From Blasia pusilla (lineage: Eukaryota > Marchantiophyta > Marchantiopsida > Blasiales), in assembly GCA_050084515.1 (NCBI GenBank), contig CM114271.1, forward strand, positions 27,776,001 to 27,840,000: a stretch of 64,000 nt of DNA, read 5' to 3'. The notes beneath the pieces were generated by a model, which was not told where the DNA came from, did no database searches, and saw nothing but the letters and a program-made list of their open reading frames with translations. Of the stretch, positions 59,289 through 64,000 are shown piece by piece (positions within the stretch are counted from its first letter, which is position 1; each line of letters begins with the position of its first letter). The position numbers and the translations under genes are program-made.

Positions 59289-60803
59289 TTAATCTTGATT
59301 CACGATTGAGTTTACCTTTTCAGTCTGTCCATCCGTCTGTGGGTGGAAAGTTGTACTGAAACTCAGCTTGGCCTTAAACCTTCTGAACAAGTGCTTCCAG
59401 AAAGCACTGGTAAACTTTGGATCCCGATCTGAAACAATGCTCCTCCGAAAACCGTGAGCACGCCACCAGCTATCGAGAAACAGTTGCGACGTCGTATAAG
59501 TCGTTGCGGAATCCACCGTCGGCACGAATCTCGCCAACTTGCTAAACCGATCAACAATCACAAGTATAGCATTGTATCCCTCAGATTCCGGAAGCCTCGT
59601 GATGAAATCCATACACACACTTTGCAAGGGTCCTTCTGGGATCGGCAAGGGATGCAGCAAGCCTTGTTTCTTATCAGAAGAAACTCTTTTCGCTTGGCAG
59701 GTCACACAGGTCTTCACATATTGAGCAACATCCTCTTTCATGTTGGGCCAAAAGAACCGCTTTGACAGAACAGCCAGCGTAGATTTCTCTCCTTTATGTC
59801 CTGCCAAGGGTCCGTCGTGACACTCCGTTAACACTTTGGTTCGCATCTTGCCTTGCCCTACATAGATCCTACTCTGCTTGAACCTTAGTAAACCGTGCCT
59901 CAAACTTATGTTGGCCACCTTCTCACCCTGCTTCAACTTCCTCAGGTATTCCTTTGCGTGAGCATCCTTCATATATCCTTCACAAATCCTTCTTTCTAGG
60001 TCTGTTTCTTTAGGGAACATTGCTCTCAAGACCTGTGTCTTTGATGGCATGTGTTCCTCCTTGCGACTCAACGCATCTAGAATCACATTATCTTTACCTG
60101 GCTTGTGAATCAACTCAACATCCATCAGCGCCAAGGTATCATGCCATCGCAGTTGTTTCGGTGTCACTCAATCCTGGGTCTCAAAATACTTGAGTGATAT
60201 ATTATCGGTGAATACTCGCGTCCTGTGGAGCCCTAGATAATGCCGCCACTTCCTCAAGCAATGTACCACCGCGAACAACTCTTTCTCGTGAGTGGGCCAT
60301 CTCCTTTCAGTATCGCTAAGCTTCTTGCTCTTGTATGCTACCGGTCTCCCTTCTTGCACCAACATTCCTGCAACCGCGAAGTCACTAGCATTGGTATGCA
60401 CTTCGAATGGTTTGTCAAACTCCGACAGCTTCAATACTGGTTCCTGCGATAGAATCTGCTTCACTCGGTTGAATGCCTCATTAACTTCGTGGGTCCAAGT
60501 CGTGTTGGAAAACTTTGTTGTCCAATCTGTGAGAGGTCTCACAGTTCCCGAAAATGTTTTCACATAAGTGTGATAGAACTGCACCGCACCTATGAACCTC
60601 CTCATCCCCTTTACAGTGGATGGGGGTTCCCACTCAACAATCGCTTTCACCTTCTCCATGTCTAGACTGACGCCATCTGCACTGACCACGTGACCCAAGA
60701 ATTTGATCTTGCTCAAACCAAATTCGCTCTTCTCTACATTCGCATACAGTTGATTTGCCCTTAGCTTAGACAAGACCGCTCTCACATGTCGAACGTGCTC
60801 CAA
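59289..60803 (-). pseudogene. Gypsy C RT (partial), RNase H and integrase
   Basis: Frame 60803-60168 holds the RT connection (KIKFLGHVVSADGV, RRFIGAVQFY) and RNase H (EVHTNASDFAVAG, THEKELFAVVHCL, RVFTDN). One TGA separates it from frame 60167-59289, where Gypsy A has CGA. That frame holds the end of RNase H, the HHCC zinc module (HDGPLAGHKGE, CVTCQ) and the DDE core (CMDFITRLPES, SDRDPKF, DGQTEKVN). The D in THTDAS reads N in this copy. Confidence 0.92.
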
Positions 60804-61156
60804 AACTGACCTCCACTTGCTTTCACTTTTATCTTTGGGACGTGAGGTTACAAATGATACTTACGATTGTAATCATAAGGGACTAGAGCAAGGATGTCAC
60901 AAGCCATGCACTAAACTTTTCTACTATTTGACGCACGTTCCAAGTTAAGGAGAAGATAGCAACTTGATCTACAGTTTCTTGGTTCACTTCAAACATATTT
61001 CTATCACTAGAATCACAAGATTCTAGTTTCAACTCTTCTATATTTCCCTATTTGGACTTGCTCCAAGCTATTTGAAGAATGGATCATCTATACCTTTCCC
61101 CAGTCACTACTCATAAAGGATTTTTCAAACAGCTAGTTGAGTATACATACAATATC

Positions 61157-61158
<2 letters not shown>
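60804..61158. other. No gene recognised
   Basis: Short stretch between the Gypsy C breakpoint and a GA microsatellite. No assigned feature. Confidence 0.4.

Positions 61159-61225
<67 letters not shown>
61159..61225. repeat. (AG)n microsatellite
   Basis: About 33 uninterrupted AG units. Confidence 0.97.
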
Positions 61226-61226
<1 letters not shown>

Positions 61227-61617
61227 GAAATGAAGCGTTGGAAGCTTCTCCGGATAAGCTTTCCAATGCGCCTTTACTTATCTTGAATACATCTCAGGGC
61301 TAAACGCTATGGTCCGAAACACAGTCAAATTTCCAAACGCTAGTTGTGTTCCAAAATTGGTTCTCATCTCTTTGGCAACCAACCTTCCAAGATTCAACTC
61401 ATCTCAAGTCTTAGTTTGCGTTTGGTCAAAATTTTTTGGTTGCGACCACTAACGCATGAAACACACAACTTTGTTCCGCGTTTCGTCTCTTGGACTTTTC
61501 CAAGAAACCTTTCCAAAATCCTCTCCAAAGTACGATCATCGTAGCATGAGTCCACTAGAGTTTTGATGTTCTACTTGGCGCCTATTTGTTGTTTGTTTGG
61601 TTATGAGGGTCGCAACA
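61227..61617 (-). repeat. Diverged chromovirus LTR fragment
   Basis: It aligns with the last 40 percent of the Gypsy A/C LTR (landmarks ATAAGCTTTCCAA, GGCTAAA-GCTATG, TTTGGCAACC, TGCGTTTGGTC, GAGGGTCGCAACA). It is truncated at the microsatellite. Confidence 0.8.
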
Positions 61618-62407
61618 CTTGGGAATAATCAAGATGGATGATTGTGCTATGAGATAAACTACAAATTGCAAATGGTGGTGAGATTTATGAGCAATCAACC
61701 ATAAGACATAAAAACGTAAGGCAAGAAGCCAATGAGGGGTTGGTAATTCAAGAAAGGGCAAAAGGAGCTAGGAGATTCAATAGAATTCAAAGTCTTTATG
61801 GGGTTCAAATAATGGAACGCAGAGTTTGGATGTCCGATCCACCTTTGCATTAGGGCCAAAAGTAGTGGCATGGGTGGATATTTAGTATGGAAATGGGACC
61901 AAAAATGAAATGATTTTTTACCTCAATAAGAAAGGTGAATTTTCAAATTATTTCTAGTGGAAAATAATGAGGAATAGAGACTATGTTGTGAGCATATGGA
62001 ATGTTACACAATTCACATTGATGTTCACATTTGCATAACAAACACCATCAATCTTCTTAGCGCACGAATAGATCCAAACACACATGAAAAGAAACTCATT
62101 TAGGTGCACCAAGGCCACACAAAAAAATGACTAACATGGCCAACTCCACTCTCAAAATCCACATATCCATTTGGAGCTATGAGGGAATCTGAACTCTAGA
62201 GCTTAAGCTCCCACAAAATCCCAAAAAGATGAGTGAAAACATGAGAAATAAGGTTTTTCGAAAACCTTCCAACCTCACCCGCCCATTCATGACAAATTAA
62301 TGTCCAAAAAATTCTTGGAAGAAAGAATGAGCAAAGCACCGGCAAGGGCCTACAAGGTCCTTTCTACCACGTGATTTTCTCTAGTCTTCACACAACAATG
62401 TAGAAAC
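61618..62407. other. No gene recognised
   Basis: No coding signal apart from an 85-bp block at 62326-62411 that recurs at 63028-63111. Confidence 0.4.
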
Positions 62408-62411
62408 TTAG
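62326..62411. repeat. Copy 1 of an 85-bp direct repeat flanking the Helitron helicase remnant
   Basis: Shares AGCAC-GCAAGGGCCTA, ATTTTCTCTAGTC and CACACAACAATGT with 63028-63111 in the same orientation. Confidence 0.65.
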
Positions 62412-62990
62412 GGATCTAAATTATGGCGCAGTGAAGAACCTGTATGGATGATAAAAGCTTCTTGAAAGCAAGAGAACACTTCCCTATCATCCTCAAGAAG
62501 TCCTAGTTGAATAGCAACTTCCTTGAACATTGGACTTAATACCCCTTGAACAATTCTTAAGCATTCGTATGTAGTTGCTCCTCGAACATGATGGACGAGC
62601 AATCTCAACCAATGACGTTCTCCTTCACTTATGAAAAAGTTAAATAAATTAGCCCACATTCCAAAAAAAATACATCGCTTTAGAGGATAATATATATTGC
62701 AAATATACAAAGAACTTTTATTTGGATAAGTAAGGTATAAGCGGCCAATGGGATGGCCACAACCATTTACATTCTGTACCCTACGAATCCATTTCTTGTT
62801 GCTCCAACGATAATATGGAGGAAAATCTAAATATAGATTTTGTCGAGCATTAGAATCAGATAGATTGGTTACAAACCATTATGTCAAATTTGTCTTTCTT
62901 TTTTGTTGCAGAATATCTTCTGGAGCCTCAGTATCATTCAAGTAGACTATTTGTTGCTCTGGAAGATCCAAGAGGAACCCATAGGGCCAT
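62408..62990 (-). pseudogene. Helitron Rep/helicase protein remnant
   Basis: The minus strand reads PEQQIVYLND, NLT-stop-WFVTNLSDSNARQ, YLDFPPYYRW, CGHPIGRLYL, then after about 30 unrelated residues GERHWLRLLVHHVRGATTYE and LLEDDREVFSCFQEA. These are ordered conserved blocks of the plant Helitron helicase region upstream of the Pif1 helicase motifs. A TAA and the intervening insertion show decay. The helicase motifs themselves are absent. Confidence 0.8.
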
Positions 62991-63027
62991 GGGACTTAGT
63001 TTTGCAAAAATGACAAAAATTTGAAAG

Positions 63028-63578
63028 AAGCACTAGCAAGGGCCTAAGAGATCCTTTGTGTTAGGTTATTTTCTCTAGTCCACACACAACAATGTGACAA
63101 TTTAGCAATTTGAATCTGATTTTTCCTAGCCACGAATTCAGAGACTTTGAGAAATGGATGAGCAAAGAGATTTGGGAAGTCAAGTCTAATGTGATTGTGA
63201 AAGGTGCAATGGAAGAGGTAATGATGTTCATCATCAATGAGCCTCGAGTTGCAAAATCTACATAATTTTTCCTCCCTTTTCTTCGGTGATAATTTCAAGG
63301 TGAGTTGAGCCACATCTAAATCTCACTAATGTATGACATAACTTAGTGGGAATGGTGGCAAAGATATAAAAGGCTTGATGTATGGATCTGATAGTGTTCA
63401 TGAGGGTGTGGTAGCGCCTCATACTTTCTCCATTTTTTTGAGATATATACTGCCTAGTTTGGTTGGGAGGAACCATTGGGAGAAGCATAAATCCATAATG
63501 CATTGTCCACCACATACCAGATTCAGCCAATATCATCCCCTGGTATGAGGCCAAGGAAGACACAAGTATCTGAGTCAT
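63028..63578 (-). pseudogene. LINE-like reverse transcriptase C-terminal fragment
   Basis: Frames 63578-63258 and 63313-63044 together give LVRFRCGSTHLE, then KREEKLCRFCNSRLIDDEHHYLFHC. This is the RT-associated zinc-binding region (C-x-x-C...H...C) seen near the C-terminus of many LINE-type elements. A frameshift separates the two frames. The RT core is not visible. Confidence 0.6.
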
Positions 63579-64000
63579 GTTCTCTACCCACGCTTTCAGT
63601 TATATGTGCAAAGGAATCTCTTGTCGAGACCCCTCCTAGAACCATAAGGATTGCATCTCCATCATAACTTCTACCTCACGATCCTACAAAATCTCCATAT
63701 GAATCTATTGTGCACGATAGCCAAATTTTGGACTCTCGTGTTCTATCTTTGAGGCAGAGTTCGTAAGGTTACATTTAGCTAACCCCTTCAATACCATCAC
63801 ACAACGACTAAAATATCTGATACAATTACAAAAAATCATCCCTCCATACCAAAAACCAATTATAATGATATATTTCGCAACCCTCCTCTCTCAGATTATC
63901 ACACTGGTCTGCTTCAATTTGGCAATAACAATCCCACTTATGAGCCCAACCAACCATCCACTCAACCTTTCCACACACCTTTTTGCCACACCACAAAATC
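63579..64000. other. No gene recognised
   Basis: Sequence at the window edge without an identified feature. It may continue the LINE-like fragment upstream. Confidence 0.35.

Larger units (their letters stand above)
56859..60803 (-). mobile_element. Chromodomain Gypsy element C, 5' truncated
   Basis: Same family as Gypsy A. The 3' LTR is 56859-57850 (992 bp), the untranslated region 57851-58539, and pol 58540-60803. Sequence matching the family stops at about 60803 within RT, so the 5' part, gag, protease and 5' LTR are missing. It is inserted in Copia B after CTAGT. Confidence 0.9.

Noticed and set aside
61159-61225. Long (AG)n tract as a possible regulatory GAGA element.
   Set aside because: It lies between transposon fragments with no gene nearby; most simply a microsatellite.

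Overview
This window comes from the nuclear genome of a land plant or a close streptophyte relative. The evidence is a split gene for a plant xylan xylosyltransferase of the IRX10/IRX10-L type, a gene for a probable plastid membrane protein, and several plant LTR-retrotransposon and Helitron families nested in one another. The lineage within the plants cannot be fixed from the sequence. A DNMT3-type methyltransferase inside the repeats hints at a non-seed plant or alga, but that is inference. Host genes occupy only about 24.8-31.4 kb, and most of the rest is mobile DNA or its decayed remains.

Left part (1-24 kb): an inverted-repeat element with a small Helitron inside it (1.9-2.6 kb); a tandem duplication of a unit of about 600 bp (3.2-14.7 kb) whose second copy is split by a 10.3-kb Copia element with a TTAGC target duplication (3986-14318); and, inside that Copia, a 7.3-kb chromodomain Gypsy (5040-12380). 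Further right lie decayed pieces of a second, unusual Gypsy-like family (17.3-18.9, 19.5-20.0 and 21.85-22.5 kb) and small Helitrons (14.7 and 23.8-24.2 kb).

Middle (24.8-36.1 kb): two convergent host genes, a plastid bacterial-PH-like membrane protein (+) and IRX10-L (-, four exons). They are followed by a 3.2-kb non-autonomous Helitron (32930-36140) that carries two captured exons of 5-oxoprolinase and has a strong 24-bp-arm hairpin near its 5' end.

Right part (42.7-62 kb): the main discovery. A 10.1-kb minus-strand retroelement (43064-53197, 4-bp target duplication GGCT) encodes gag with zinc knuckles, a degenerate protease region, a DNMT3-type cytosine-5 DNA methyltransferase, reverse transcriptase, RNase H, a DDE integrase and a C-terminal PHD finger. 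Its ends are not ordinary LTRs. Read on the element's strand they form split direct repeats, A1-coding-B1-A2-B2. That architecture is known from tyrosine-recombinase retroelements (PAT, Ngaro and kangaroo types), yet this element carries a Gypsy-type integrase and makes target duplications. It inserted into the methyltransferase region of an older copy of its own family. A solo AB copy with its own 4-bp duplication lies at 55985-56616 inside a second, truncated Copia, which is in turn cut by a second chromodomain Gypsy (56859-60803). The extreme right end holds a chromovirus LTR remnant, a Helitron helicase remnant and a LINE-like fragment.

No tRNA, rRNA or CRISPR features were seen. All large retroelements carry in-frame stops; those checked against a related copy look like C-to-T changes.
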